Part shown: positions 55,881 through 64,000 of the stretch, in pieces | Position numbering within the stretch: the first letter of the stretch is position 1 | Layout of the letters: each line of letters starts with the position of its first letter | Assembly (NCBI RefSeq): GCF_024347315.1 | Contig: NZ_AP025460.1 | Coordinates: 1,860,001-1,924,000, forward strand | Direction: 5' to 3' | Length of the DNA stretch: 64,000 nucleotides | Source of the DNA: Vibrio atlanticus | GTDB taxonomy: Bacteria; Pseudomonadota; Gammaproteobacteria; Enterobacterales; Vibrionaceae | Notes under the pieces: generated by a model | What the model was told of the DNA's origin: nothing | Database searches by the model: none | What the model saw: the letters and a program-made list of their open reading frames with translations, nothing else | Translations under genes and position numbers: made by a program

Positions 55881-56108
55881 TTTCCCACTCTCTATTATTT
55901 TACCCCCGTATGAAATATTGATTGGACATTTACTAATCAATATTGCAGTTCGAGGGTTTATAGTTTCTGACTTAAAGAACACGGAAAATATATACGTCAT
56001 AACAAATAAGGATTAAGGTGTTGCGCAGCCAACACTAAATCCCGAGTGTTGAACAAGCCCGAAGCCACTTTATTAAGTAAATTGTACGATTGAACTTGAA
56101 GGGCACAT

Positions 56109-56169
56109 CGCTTTGAGGCTTTTCTCAAAGCGAGCGAAGCTAAGATAAGGTTGCGATAGCAATCTTATC
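56109..56169. repeat. Two adjacent hairpins at the end of the IS91-like element
   Basis: CGCTTTGAG/CTCAAAGCG (56109-56132) and GATAAG...CTTATC (56144-56169) are strong stems just beyond the transposase stop. Such hairpins occur at the ends of IS91-type rolling-circle elements. Confidence 0.6.
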
Positions 56170-56256
56170 AATCAGTTAGCTGTTTTCTATTTCTTTCGTC
56201 GTCACATCTCCTCTGTTTTCGTCAATGCCATTCTCCTTGTTATCAATGCCTTTCGG

Positions 56257-57309
56257 CTACATGGGTCGGCTCACTCCAACACACGCCATCTCATGCTCAC
56301 AGCAAGGGCAGATTCTTATCGCTTTGCTCCTTATCGTTGCCGTTAGCGGCGGCATCATATAGACCAAGTTCAATAACAGCAGTTGAATGCGGGCTCTTAA
56401 GGCGTGTGCTTGACCACGTAAAAAACCGTAATCTCGTACTCGCTGCAACCCTTTGGGCAGCGCGTGCTGCAAAATGAGCAGTAAGAACTTCAGAGTGGGC
56501 AAGGTGCGCGTTCGCCATGCATTGGTCTGGCTCTCTTTATAGCGGAAGGTGACAGTATCATCTGTAATACTGATGATGTCTTCATCAGGCAGCACACCAC
56601 GATAGAGATAGCGAGCCAAATAGCTCAACGCAGCCTGACCGTATCCCACTTGTCTGCAATCGACCACCCATTGTTTGGGTATGCCACTCGGCAACCACAA
56701 CGTTGGGTGTTGATTAATGGCCTCTAGCATTCTTGCTCGCCAGACTTTGGCCAAAGCAAACACGTTAAAAAGGTAATGCTTGTTGCCTTTGTGCCAGGTT
56801 TGTCTTGATGGGTCGTATTGGCCTGCCGCCACGATAATGTGCAGATGTGGGTGCAAGTTTCGTTGTCGGCTGTGAGTATGCAACACGGCGGTAAAACCAA
56901 GTTCACCTTGGCGTTGCCGGTTGGCAAAATCCTTTAATACCCCTGATGCCACCTTAAACATACCGTTATATATCGCTTTAGGTTGATGTCTTGCTAAAAC
57001 CCTTAGTTGATACGGCAAAGTGAAGGTCACCATGAAATAGTGAACAGGTAACCGCTTTTGCTGCTGACGTTGAAGCCAATCAGCGGTGGTGCGTTGTTGG
57101 CACTGAGGGCAGTGTCGATGACCACAAGAAAGCGGTAATCGGTCGTCGTGATGGCAGTGGCTGCAAAACCACTGTGACCGACCTTGTTGCTCTGTTTTGC
57201 AACGGAGCATCGCCGCAATGGCCCGATGCATATCGCCATTGAGCTGCGCATGATAGTGACGCTTAAGCGTAGAGTGGTGTTGGCGAAGCAGTTCAATAAA
57301 GGTACTCAT
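56257..57309 (-). CDS. IS91-family HUH transposase
   Basis: The 350-aa protein has an N-terminal zinc finger (CSHCHHDDRLPLSCGHRHCPQC), the HUH motif HPHLHIIVAAG and the YLARYLYR segment with the catalytic tyrosine region. IS91-type elements move by rolling-circle replication of a single strand. It starts inside the end of the recombinase gene (4-base overlap) and is coupled to it. Confidence 0.9.
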   Translation of the reverse strand: MSTFIELLRQHHSTLKRHYHAQLNGDMHRAIAAMLRCKTEQQGRSQWFCSHCHHDDRLPLSCGHRHCPQCQQRTTADWLQRQQQKRLPVHYFMVTFTLPYQLRVLARHQPKAIYNGMFKVASGVLKDFANRQRQGELGFTAVLHTHSRQRNLHPHLHIIVAAGQYDPSRQTWHKGNKHYLFNVFALAKVWRARMLEAINQHPTLWLPSGIPKQWVVDCRQVGYGQAALSYLARYLYRGVLPDEDIISITDDTVTFRYKESQTNAWRTRTLPTLKFLLLILQHALPKGLQRVRDYGFLRGQAHALRARIQLLLLNLVYMMPPLTATIRSKAIRICPCCEHEMACVGVSRPM

Positions 57310-58193
57310 GTAATGCTCCCCGTTAAGTCTAGAGCGTCAGTTAAATGGTTGATGGCCATCGCCGCATCGCGTTGTTTTAGCGCAGTCATTCGGGTGTAAC
57401 GGGCTGTGGTATTAAGGCTTGCGTGACCCAGCAGCGTTTGCAGTGAACGCAGGTCAAGCCCTTGCTCAAGCAAGTGCGTTGCAAAGCAGTGTCTGAGAGA
57501 GTGGGGGCTGGCGTGTTTTTGGATGTCACACTCTTTGAGCACAAGCTTCATGGTTTTTTGAATACCGCCTCTGTCCATCGGTGCGTCGTCACCTTTTCCA
57601 AGCCCGGGAAACAGTAAGCGAGGGTGCTTATGGCTGAGCCAGTGTGTGCGGAGTGCCTTAAGCGTTCGCAGAGGAAGCGGCACCATTCGGTCTTTGCCGC
57701 CTTTTCCTTCGCGTATGTGAACCCGCATCGTTTGGCTGTCGATATCGTGAACCGTGAGATTGAGCCCTTCACCAAGGCGTAATCCCATGCTGTAAAGAGT
57801 TAAGAAGAAGACTTGATAACGGGCTTGTCGCGTGTGGTTAATCAGTGAGCTGACTTGTTGCGGTGTGAGTATGTCGGGCAGTCGTTTTACTTGTGGCGGC
57901 TTGACGATATTGAGCCACTCCCACTGTTTACCCAGTGTGTAGCGATAGAAAAACTGCAAGCCATTACGATCGAGTTTAATGGTGCTCCACGAGTGGGTTT
58001 GAATAAGAGACGCGAAGAACTGTTTGAGGTCGGCCGTGGTTAATGTGTCAGGGACGCGATCGAAATGAGCGGTGATCCGACGAACTGCACGGGAATAGGC
58101 ATCGATCGTCGCAGGTCGTTTACCTTGCAGCTTTAGGTTGGTAAGGTGTTGTTCATAAAGGGTGTTGTAGCGTTTTAAGTCGGTGGGATTCAT
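57306..58193 (-). CDS. Tyrosine recombinase (XerC/D-like) of the IS91-like element
   Basis: The 295-aa protein is a XerC/XerD-like phage integrase with SAM-like N-terminal domain and catalytic residues in SMGLRLGEGLNL (Arg), HSLRHCFATHLLEQG (H-x2-R) and LGHASLNTTARYTRM (His, Tyr). It lies upstream of and overlaps the transposase. The two together are a known type of vibrio element; the role of the recombinase in movement is not clear. Confidence 0.88.
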   Translation of the reverse strand: MNPTDLKRYNTLYEQHLTNLKLQGKRPATIDAYSRAVRRITAHFDRVPDTLTTADLKQFFASLIQTHSWSTIKLDRNGLQFFYRYTLGKQWEWLNIVKPPQVKRLPDILTPQQVSSLINHTRQARYQVFFLTLYSMGLRLGEGLNLTVHDIDSQTMRVHIREGKGGKDRMVPLPLRTLKALRTHWLSHKHPRLLFPGLGKGDDAPMDRGGIQKTMKLVLKECDIQKHASPHSLRHCFATHLLEQGLDLRSLQTLLGHASLNTTARYTRMTALKQRDAAMAINHLTDALDLTGSIT

Positions 58194-58280
58194 AAGTTAC
58201 TCCTGTCAACGACCATCAGGGTGATGGTGTTACAAGAGTATGGTTCGCACTCGTTTTACTCTGCCGCGTAGCGGCTTCGT

Positions 58281-58633
58281 TCAACTATCAATAAAAGTGG
58301 GATTTATTTTGAAAGGAATCAGAATCACACAACTCAAAGAAATGCGTTAGAGATAGATGATATTGGTTCGAATTATCAATTTTTACCGACAAAAATTACG
58401 CATTCCCTAAGAAAATAGATCGCTAGGAAGGTATTTTTTCATTGAATTAATTGGAGTGAAACGCTCGCATAAATAATGATATTGAGTGCTTTTTATCATC
58501 ATTATTATTACGTTGTTGAGACTGCTGTAAAGTCGCAAAGTCGCTAAGTGACTAAGCTATTAAGCTATTAAGCTATTGAGCGTATACGTTTATAAATGGA
58601 TAAATCATTAAACGTTAATTTGAACGAGCTAAA
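58281..58633. other. Gene-free gap of about 350 bp
   Basis: AT-rich sequence with no ORF that I accept. At 58554-58577 the 8-mer AAGCTATT is repeated three times in tandem. It may hold the promoter region once used by the neighbour that was moved by the IS91-like element. Confidence 0.4.
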
Positions 58634-58993
58634 CTAATAGCGGCTATTCATGCCAAATCGATTCGACATATCATCGTCCATACGACCGCCCTTCCAACCG
58701 CCACCGCCCAACAAATTAAGTACATCACGCGCGTTATATTCCTCACCACCGAAGAAGTCATTAGACACATCATTACGCAGCAGTTGAATGGCTGGAGCAA
58801 TTTCAGCAGCAAGGTTTTGTGGATCAGCAAACAATGCTAAGGCAACCAGTTGTTGGCGCTTACTCAATTCACATGAACTCGTTTCTACTTGCCCAATAGA
58901 GAAAAAGTCACTGCTTCCGTACGCTTTCACCAACTTTGCAGAAAGTGATTTGATTACTTTCTTGATTCGTCGTCGTTGAATATATCTAAACAT
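58634..58993 (-). CDS. Conserved 119-aa protein
   Basis: A small basic N terminus (MFRYIQRRRIKKVI), a central helix-rich region and a Gly-rich loop (GGGGWKGGRMDDD). It resembles a small conserved vibrio family of unknown function. It follows btuD at 29 bp and is probably transcribed with the btu genes. Confidence 0.6.
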   Translation of the reverse strand: MFRYIQRRRIKKVIKSLSAKLVKAYGSSDFFSIGQVETSSCELSKRQQLVALALFADPQNLAAEIAPAIQLLRNDVSNDFFGGEEYNARDVLNLLGGGGWKGGRMDDDMSNRFGMNSRY

Positions 58994-59022
58994 ATAGATT
59001 GCCTTGTATTGATGAGCCTAAA

Positions 59023-59781
59023 TTAACCAAACAATAGGTAAGTTTGATTGTCGACCGAGATGCTTTTCACTTGTGTGTTAAACACAGACTCAAGTTGTTC
59101 TGGAGTCAGAACTTGTGCCGCAGAACCAGAAGCTTGTAAAACGCCCTTTTCGAGCAGCAGTACTTGGTCGGCATGCCTCAAGGTTCGGTTCAGGTCGTGG
59201 TTAGCCATAATAACCGCAATGCCCTTCTCAGCCACTCGTTCGATAAGCTTATACAGCAACGCTTCTTGAGCAATATCTAACGGCGCTGCAGGTTCGTCGA
59301 GGATCAGGAGCTTTGCGTAAGGATTAAGCGTCGGCCAAATTTGCAGGCACATTCCCGCCAAACGAACGCGTTGCCATTCACCGCCAGACAGTGTCTGAAT
59401 TGAACGATGAAGTTTGTCTGTGATGTCCAACATCTGGCTTATCTCTTCCAAAGCCGTGTTGATTTCAGTATCAAGGCCGTGCGATGAACTTGGCAGTGAT
59501 AACGCAAGGTATTGGAACACTTCCAAGTTGAAGGCCGGTCTTGCACTTTGACAAAGATAAGCACGATGCAATGACAAGTCTTGTAGTGATAACAGTGACA
59601 AATCTTGTCCGTCGAGCTTTATATCCCCTTTGTAGCCATCACCAACGCCAGATATCGCTTCTAGTAAGGTACTTTTACCACTGCCATTAGGACCGATGAC
59701 ATGAGTCACCTGCCCTTTCTTGAGCTCAAATGATAGTGGTAATAGACGAGCGCCGACGCTCAGGCTCTTAATTTGAATCAT
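59023..59781 (-). CDS. btuD: Vitamin B12 ABC transporter ATP-binding protein
   Basis: A 252-aa ABC ATPase with Walker [10 protein letters not shown], signature [11 protein letters not shown], Walker [13 protein letters not shown] and the switch His in [10 protein letters not shown]. It overlaps btuC by 14 bases and starts inside it. It powers cobalamin import with BtuC and periplasmic BtuF, which is not in the window. Confidence 0.92.
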   Translation of the reverse strand: MIQIKSLSVGARLLPLSFELKKGQVTHVIGPNGSGKSTLLEAISGVGDGYKGDIKLDGQDLSLLSLQDLSLHRAYLCQSARPAFNLEVFQYLALSLPSSSHGLDTEINTALEEISQMLDITDKLHRSIQTLSGGEWQRVRLAGMCLQIWPTLNPYAKLLILDEPAAPLDIAQEALLYKLIERVAEKGIAVIMANHDLNRTLRHADQVLLLEKGVLQASGSAAQVLTPEQLESVFNTQVKSISVDNQTYLLFG

Positions 59782-60763
59782 GATTTTTAATTAACATCCA
59801 AATGAAGATAGGCGCGCCGATACTGGTGGTCATCACACCCAAGGGTAGTTCTGCTGAATCTAGTAAAGTTCTTGCACAGATATCAGCAAATACCAGCAAT
59901 GCTGCACCAGCCACGGCAGACAAGGGAAGAAGGTATCGGTTGTCAGTACCAATCGCTAAACGCAGCAAGTGTGGCACAACCAAGCCAACAAAGCTGATCA
60001 CGCCGCCTAAGGCAACCGCGCAGCCGACTAGAATAGACACAGCAAAGATTAGACGCCAACGTAATCTCGGAACGTTCACGCCTAACTGTGCAGCATGAAT
60101 CTCGCCAATCATCAGTTTGTCTAGCTTACTGCCTTGCAAACACAACCAAATAATCACGGGGATCATCACTAACGTGAGCGAGTGTTGATACCAAGTCACG
60201 CCACCCAAGCTGCCCATCAGCCAATACATCAATAAGCGGAGGCTGAGGTCGTCACTAAAGTAGAACGCCCATGTCACCATCGCACCAGAAAGAATGCCCA
60301 ACGCGACACCGACTAGCAGTAATTTAGCCGTGGTGAGTCGCATGGTTTTTACCATGCTCACTAGAATCACGGTAAAACAAAGTGAACCTAAAACGGCGGC
60401 AATCATGAACAGTTCTGGTGTAGGAGCAAACGGCAAGAAGAACAGTACGATAACCATCGCCAAGCTTGCGCCACCAGAAATGCCGAGCACACCTGGCTCT
60501 GCTAATACATTACCCAATAAGACTTGTAGGCTTGCGCCAGATACAGCTAACCCTGCCCCGATAGCAATCGCTGCTAATAATCGAGGTAAGCGTAAATCAA
60601 TCAGTAATTTTTGTTCTAACGTGGACAAAGTGCCCAGAGGGGAAATGAAAAGATCGCCAACCATTAGGTAAATCGCACTCAGCGCGACAAGCAGTGCTGC
60701 CATCAGATAAATGGCTCGGGTCCATTTGCGCTGTTTTTGGTGAAGAAGTTGTTGGAAATCCAT
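59768..60763 (-). CDS. btuC: Vitamin B12 ABC transporter permease
   Basis: A 331-aa permease of the FecCD/BtuC family with about ten membrane helices and the sequence [36 protein letters not shown]. It is the first gene of btuCD. I see no cobalamin riboswitch in the 134-bp gap upstream. Confidence 0.92.
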   Translation of the reverse strand: MDFQQLLHQKQRKWTRAIYLMAALLVALSAIYLMVGDLFISPLGTLSTLEQKLLIDLRLPRLLAAIAIGAGLAVSGASLQVLLGNVLAEPGVLGISGGASLAMVIVLFFLPFAPTPELFMIAAVLGSLCFTVILVSMVKTMRLTTAKLLLVGVALGILSGAMVTWAFYFSDDLSLRLLMYWLMGSLGGVTWYQHSLTLVMIPVIIWLCLQGSKLDKLMIGEIHAAQLGVNVPRLRWRLIFAVSILVGCAVALGGVISFVGLVVPHLLRLAIGTDNRYLLPLSAVAGAALLVFADICARTLLDSAELPLGVMTTSIGAPIFIWMLIKNHDSN

Positions 60764-60896
60764 ATCAAGCTACTTTGAAATTGTTCGCGTAACCTTACCT
60801 GTATCCCTCAATAAACTCAAGGCTCGCACCGTAATGTGAACCTTGATATTTCAACCAGTTGAGCGGTTGTTTTGGTCGTTCTAGTTCGACTAGGTA

Positions 60897-61925
60897 TTAA
60901 TCGTACACAAGCTGACCGTGGTCGAATCGTGTTTCAACTTCGCACACCATTAAGGCCGCTCGTTGACCGATAGCAACGTTGCGATTTGGGAACACTACTG
61001 CTTCGTTTTCATTCTTCGCCATCAATGGCTTATCACCATCATGACCAAACACTTCACCGTGCTTGAACGCCGTAAAGTTTTCAACGGCATCAGAGAACAT
61101 GAAATCAAAATCATCATGCAAACGAACAATGGTTCGGCTTACGCGATAAGTAATGGTTTTCTTTGGTAAATGCTCTGGTTCTATTTCAGCAATCAAATTG
61201 CGCATTGCCAAATCGAAAGCAGTTAACTTATCAAGCTGGTTCTCACCAATTCTTGCTACCTGCCCTAGCTCCATTGTCAGTGCTTGCGCTTCAAAGTTTT
61301 CAGCGCTGTACCAACTGAAAGTACTCGTTGGCGCATTGGATAACAACACCGCTTCAACGTGAGCACTGTTAATGAAATCGAACAAGGCTTTACTGCGAAC
61401 TTCGTGGCGAACCTTAGGGCTTACGGCGAAAGAGTAATGCTTAGACAAACGGATCGCACAGTGCAGATCTAAGTGCCAACGAGTGGCAGGCACCGTTTCC
61501 TTGTAAAACTCAGTAACCAAGTACTTAAGGTTCTTCGCGATGTCCACTTCTCGATTACTCTCGTGCTGTTTTTCATCAAACAGACGGTTCATATTCACAT
61601 CAAGAAAACGCGTATGCGCATTGGTCGCTTCTGGGTGAGCAATGATGAACAAACATCTTGCTGTCACGACTTGGAAGCCGGTTTCAATATCCTCAATGAG
61701 CTTATCAATCAGCTCCATTGGTGAAGTTTCGTCGCCATGAACACCTGTTGAAAAGATGATGTTCTTGGTCTCAGAATTATACTCTGCGGGAATCACTTCC
61801 AATACACCGCGTTGATGAAGCTTAATTTGAACACCGTTACTCAGTACGGTCTGTCCTGCAACCACTTCTTGCTCAAGATCTAGGCTGTCAAAAAGAAATG
61901 ATTGGCGAAAGAGGGTCTTCGTCAT
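60897..61925 (-). CDS. astE: Succinylglutamate desuccinylase
   Basis: The 342-aa zinc carboxypeptidase-like protein has HGDETSP (metal H and E), DLHCAIR (metal H) and MELGQVARIG (catalytic Glu). It hydrolyses N-succinylglutamate to succinate and glutamate, the last step of the arginine succinyltransferase pathway. The other ast genes are not adjacent, as usual in vibrios. Confidence 0.9.
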   Translation of the reverse strand: MTKTLFRQSFLFDSLDLEQEVVAGQTVLSNGVQIKLHQRGVLEVIPAEYNSETKNIIFSTGVHGDETSPMELIDKLIEDIETGFQVVTARCLFIIAHPEATNAHTRFLDVNMNRLFDEKQHESNREVDIAKNLKYLVTEFYKETVPATRWHLDLHCAIRLSKHYSFAVSPKVRHEVRSKALFDFINSAHVEAVLLSNAPTSTFSWYSAENFEAQALTMELGQVARIGENQLDKLTAFDLAMRNLIAEIEPEHLPKKTITYRVSRTIVRLHDDFDFMFSDAVENFTAFKHGEVFGHDGDKPLMAKNENEAVVFPNRNVAIGQRAALMVCEVETRFDHGQLVYD

Positions 61926-62138
61926 GCGCTACTCCTTAATTGCACGGCCGTATGTTAATAAATTGTACATAGAAATTGTGTTGCTAGGATCGCACTTATC
62001 AATAGAAACTCCGTTATCACTCACAAATACTACCCATATATTTTTGTATTACCTGCTGACTTTACTAACCGACATCTGTTCCAAATAATTTTACCTATTT
62101 AGAACAACTTTTGGTTATCTCTGTTTATATCAGCAAGA

Positions 62139-62168
62139 TAAGAGCCACGTAAGCTAACACAGCTCTTA
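62139..62168 (-). terminator. Possible terminator after the M3 peptidase gene
   Basis: TAAGAGC and GCTCTTA form a 7-bp stem with a 16-base loop, 25 bp after the stop at 62194. There is no good T-run, so the assignment is tentative. Confidence 0.4.
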
Positions 62169-62193
62169 CCTACCATGAACAGATTGAGATCAA

Positions 62194-63990
62194 TTAATCT
62201 TCCTGATCGAGCAATCTTTCAAATTCATCGATTTGAACTTTGACCATGTCGATGCTTTGTTGCCAAAAGTCAGCTTGAGTCAGGTCCATTCCTAAGTGCT
62301 TTTGAACGACTTCTTCCGCCATCATGCTGCCCGTATCACGAAGCAACGAAACGTAATCGCCGTAGAATTGCTCACCTTTCGCATCGCGCTGAGCGTAAAC
62401 ACCTTTACTGAACAGGTAACCGAACAGGTATGGGTAGTTGTAGAAGCTCACTTGAGAGATGCTGAAGTGCAGTTTGCTTGCCCAGAAGTAAGGGTCGGCT
62501 TCTGTCATTGCATCGCCATACCACTCCTTCCAAGTGGTTTCCATCAAGTCACACAGCTGCTGAGCCGTTAGCTCACCTTTTTCACGCTGCTCATAGAAGG
62601 CTTTCTCAAACTCAAAACGAACGGGAATATTCACCATTAATGCCAAAGAAGAAGAAAGCTCTTCCCACAACATTTCAAGTTTCTCATTGCGTGTTTGTGC
62701 TTGTTTTAACAAGTGGTCACGGACGATGTTTTCAGCAAAGATCGAAGCGGTTTCTGCTAGAGTCATTGGGTAGCGTGTCTGACACAAAGGCATGTCCTTC
62801 ATCACCCAGTTATGGAACGCATGGCCTAGCTCATGCGCCAATGTCATTAAGTCTGAGCGACTACCACTCCATGTCATGAACACAAGCGGGGTACGTGTCG
62901 CAGCAAACTTGGTGCAGTACGCACCTAGACGTTTGTTCGCAGCTGGAGCTGCATCAATCCAACCGTTCTCAACCATCAAAGCGACAAAATCAGCCATCTC
63001 TGGATTCACTTCAGCGAACGCAGTTTTGATCACTTCGATCGCTTCATCAAATGGGTAGATCTTAGATTCAGCGTCACCAAGTGGTGGCATTGCTGCTAAA
63101 TGATTCCAAGGCTTCATTTCATCGAGCCCGTGAACTCTTGCCATCAACAAACCCGCTTTCTGGCCAACCGTTCGATTAGCTTTTGCTACCGACATCATGG
63201 TGTCTAACGTTTCTGGCACAATGCGGCTACCGTGTAGGCTTGGAGCAAGGAAATGCACATCGCTAATTTTCGAGCGCTTTTTGTTTTCCGTTAGTCGCCA
63301 ACCCGCCAATGCATTTAGAATCGAAGCAAACGACTCTTGATGCGTTTTCATTGCGCCTTGGACTGCGCGCCATGCCGGTTCTTGTTTGTCGAATTCGCTG
63401 CCGTACAACAAGCTCGCAGCTTGTGAAAAACCTAGCGCTTCGTCTTCACCGTTCAGCTTTAGCGACAGTTTTAAAGAACCGGTTAAGTTATCGTACAAAC
63501 GACCCCATCCATCACGGCCATCAACCTTCATCGCGGCTAATAACTGCTCTTCAGCAACACTAAGGCGGCTGCTTGATAACTTACGCGAGCTTTCAATCGC
63601 AAAGCGTTGTCCTGCTACATCTGCGCTGTCATGCTCTAAAACTGCATCAATAAACTCTGGTTCTGCGTGGATTAGCGTGTCTTCATAAGGGCTGAACGCT
63701 TGAGACATTTCAGAATTCAGTTTCGCAACTCGACCAAGCAGTGCTTTGGCTTCTGTGTGTGTCGCGTCTACCGATGCGTGGCAGTTAGCGAAGGTGTTGA
63801 TTGTACTCAGTAACGTGCCTGCCGCTTCAGAAGTTTGAATGGCGTTTTGCATCGCTAGGATAATATGACGCTTTTCAACGTGTAGGTACAACAGCTCAAT
63901 GCACTGCTGGATGAGTTCAATGTCCTGCTCGATTTTTGCATCATCAAGATCACGATAAGCAATGCTTAGATCCCAACTCGGTGTTGTCAT
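62194..63990 (-). CDS. pepF: M3-family oligoendopeptidase F
   Basis: The 598-aa protein has LAHELGHAFHNWVM, the HExxH zinc motif of family M3, with downstream SIFAE as the third ligand region. It is a cytoplasmic oligopeptidase. The start ATG at 63990 (MTTPSWDLSIAY) is 10 bases from the end of the window, so its promoter is not seen. Confidence 0.92.
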   Translation of the reverse strand: MTTPSWDLSIAYRDLDDAKIEQDIELIQQCIELLYLHVEKRHIILAMQNAIQTSEAAGTLLSTINTFANCHASVDATHTEAKALLGRVAKLNSEMSQAFSPYEDTLIHAEPEFIDAVLEHDSADVAGQRFAIESSRKLSSSRLSVAEEQLLAAMKVDGRDGWGRLYDNLTGSLKLSLKLNGEDEALGFSQAASLLYGSEFDKQEPAWRAVQGAMKTHQESFASILNALAGWRLTENKKRSKISDVHFLAPSLHGSRIVPETLDTMMSVAKANRTVGQKAGLLMARVHGLDEMKPWNHLAAMPPLGDAESKIYPFDEAIEVIKTAFAEVNPEMADFVALMVENGWIDAAPAANKRLGAYCTKFAATRTPLVFMTWSGSRSDLMTLAHELGHAFHNWVMKDMPLCQTRYPMTLAETASIFAENIVRDHLLKQAQTRNEKLEMLWEELSSSLALMVNIPVRFEFEKAFYEQREKGELTAQQLCDLMETTWKEWYGDAMTEADPYFWASKLHFSISQVSFYNYPYLFGYLFSKGVYAQRDAKGEQFYGDYVSLLRDTGSMMAEEVVQKHLGMDLTQADFWQQSIDMVKVQIDEFERLLDQED

Positions 63991-64000
63991 GACTAAATTC

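Larger units (their letters stand above)
56040..58280 (-). mobile_element. IS91-like element with tyrosine recombinase
   Basis: Two coupled minus-strand genes, a HUH-type IS91 transposase and a XerC/D-like recombinase, lie between the LPMO gene and a 119-aa gene. Hairpins are at 56109-56169, and a GCCGC/GCGGC hairpin lies at 58263-58275. No flanking repeats are expected for this type. The outer borders given are approximate. Confidence 0.65.

Noticed and set aside
60764..60896. Cobalamin riboswitch before btuC
   Set aside because: The gap is short and I see no B12-box-like sequence or fitting stems.
62478..62879. 133-aa + strand open frame
   Set aside because: Antisense to the M3 peptidase gene, with no independent support.

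Overview
The window is from a gammaproteobacterium of the genus Vibrio. The right half (about 32.2-64 kb) has a typical vibrio chromosomal gene set: metA behind MetJ operators, cydAB-cydX, btuCD, a chitin-active lytic polysaccharide monooxygenase, rlmF, GGDEF proteins, astE and an oligoendopeptidase F. I did not try to fix the species. The left half (1-32.2 kb) is an AT-richer genomic island that ends at a tRNA-Val(GAC) gene. A P4-type tyrosine integrase lies against the 3' end of that tRNA. The other end of the island is beyond the left edge of the window.

Island, defence part (1-15.8 kb). The core is a DNA-backbone phosphorothioation system of the Ssp type: a cysteine desulfurase (SspA-like, + strand), and divergent from it SspB-like (DUF4007), SspC-like (large P-loop ATPase) and SspD-like (PAPS-reductase/ATP-pyrophosphatase) genes. 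A putative phosphorothioation-associated methyltransferase converges on and overlaps sspA. Facing sspD is a four-gene + strand cassette: a PLD-helicase fusion, a 71-aa protein, a DndD/SMC-like ATPase and a 140-aa protein. It looks like the restriction partner and may correspond to the described SspFGH type. Upstream are a PLD-nuclease-like gene and the tail of another gene. A HEPN protein with an intact R-x4-H motif follows the methyltransferase.

Island, middle part (15.8-20 kb). A compact minus-strand run encodes a 46-aa SMP-like peptide, a HicA-like small protein, an unknown 244-aa protein, an ankyrin-repeat protein, an HNH endonuclease and a protein whose RPCxxC segment resembles the zinc site of the Ada methylphosphotriester domain. 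I do not recognise this combination as a described system. It is my best candidate for something new.

Island, maintenance part (20-32.2 kb). This holds a degenerate RNase HI, two AlpA-like regulators, RadC, two DUF2787 proteins, a WYL regulator, a lipoprotein, an inovirus Gp2/YfjJ-like protein, an IS3-family element that cut a winged-helix-like gene, an RHH-like regulator and the integrase.

Core (32.2-64 kb). Notable points are a perfect FNR-type box at -41.5 from a plausible promoter of a 61-aa gene; tandem MetJ boxes before TTG-started metA; a cydB reading frame that has lost its usual stop and runs through the whole of cydX in another frame; an IS5-family copy placed between the LPMO gene and its terminator; and an IS91-like transposase translationally coupled to a XerC/D-like recombinase.
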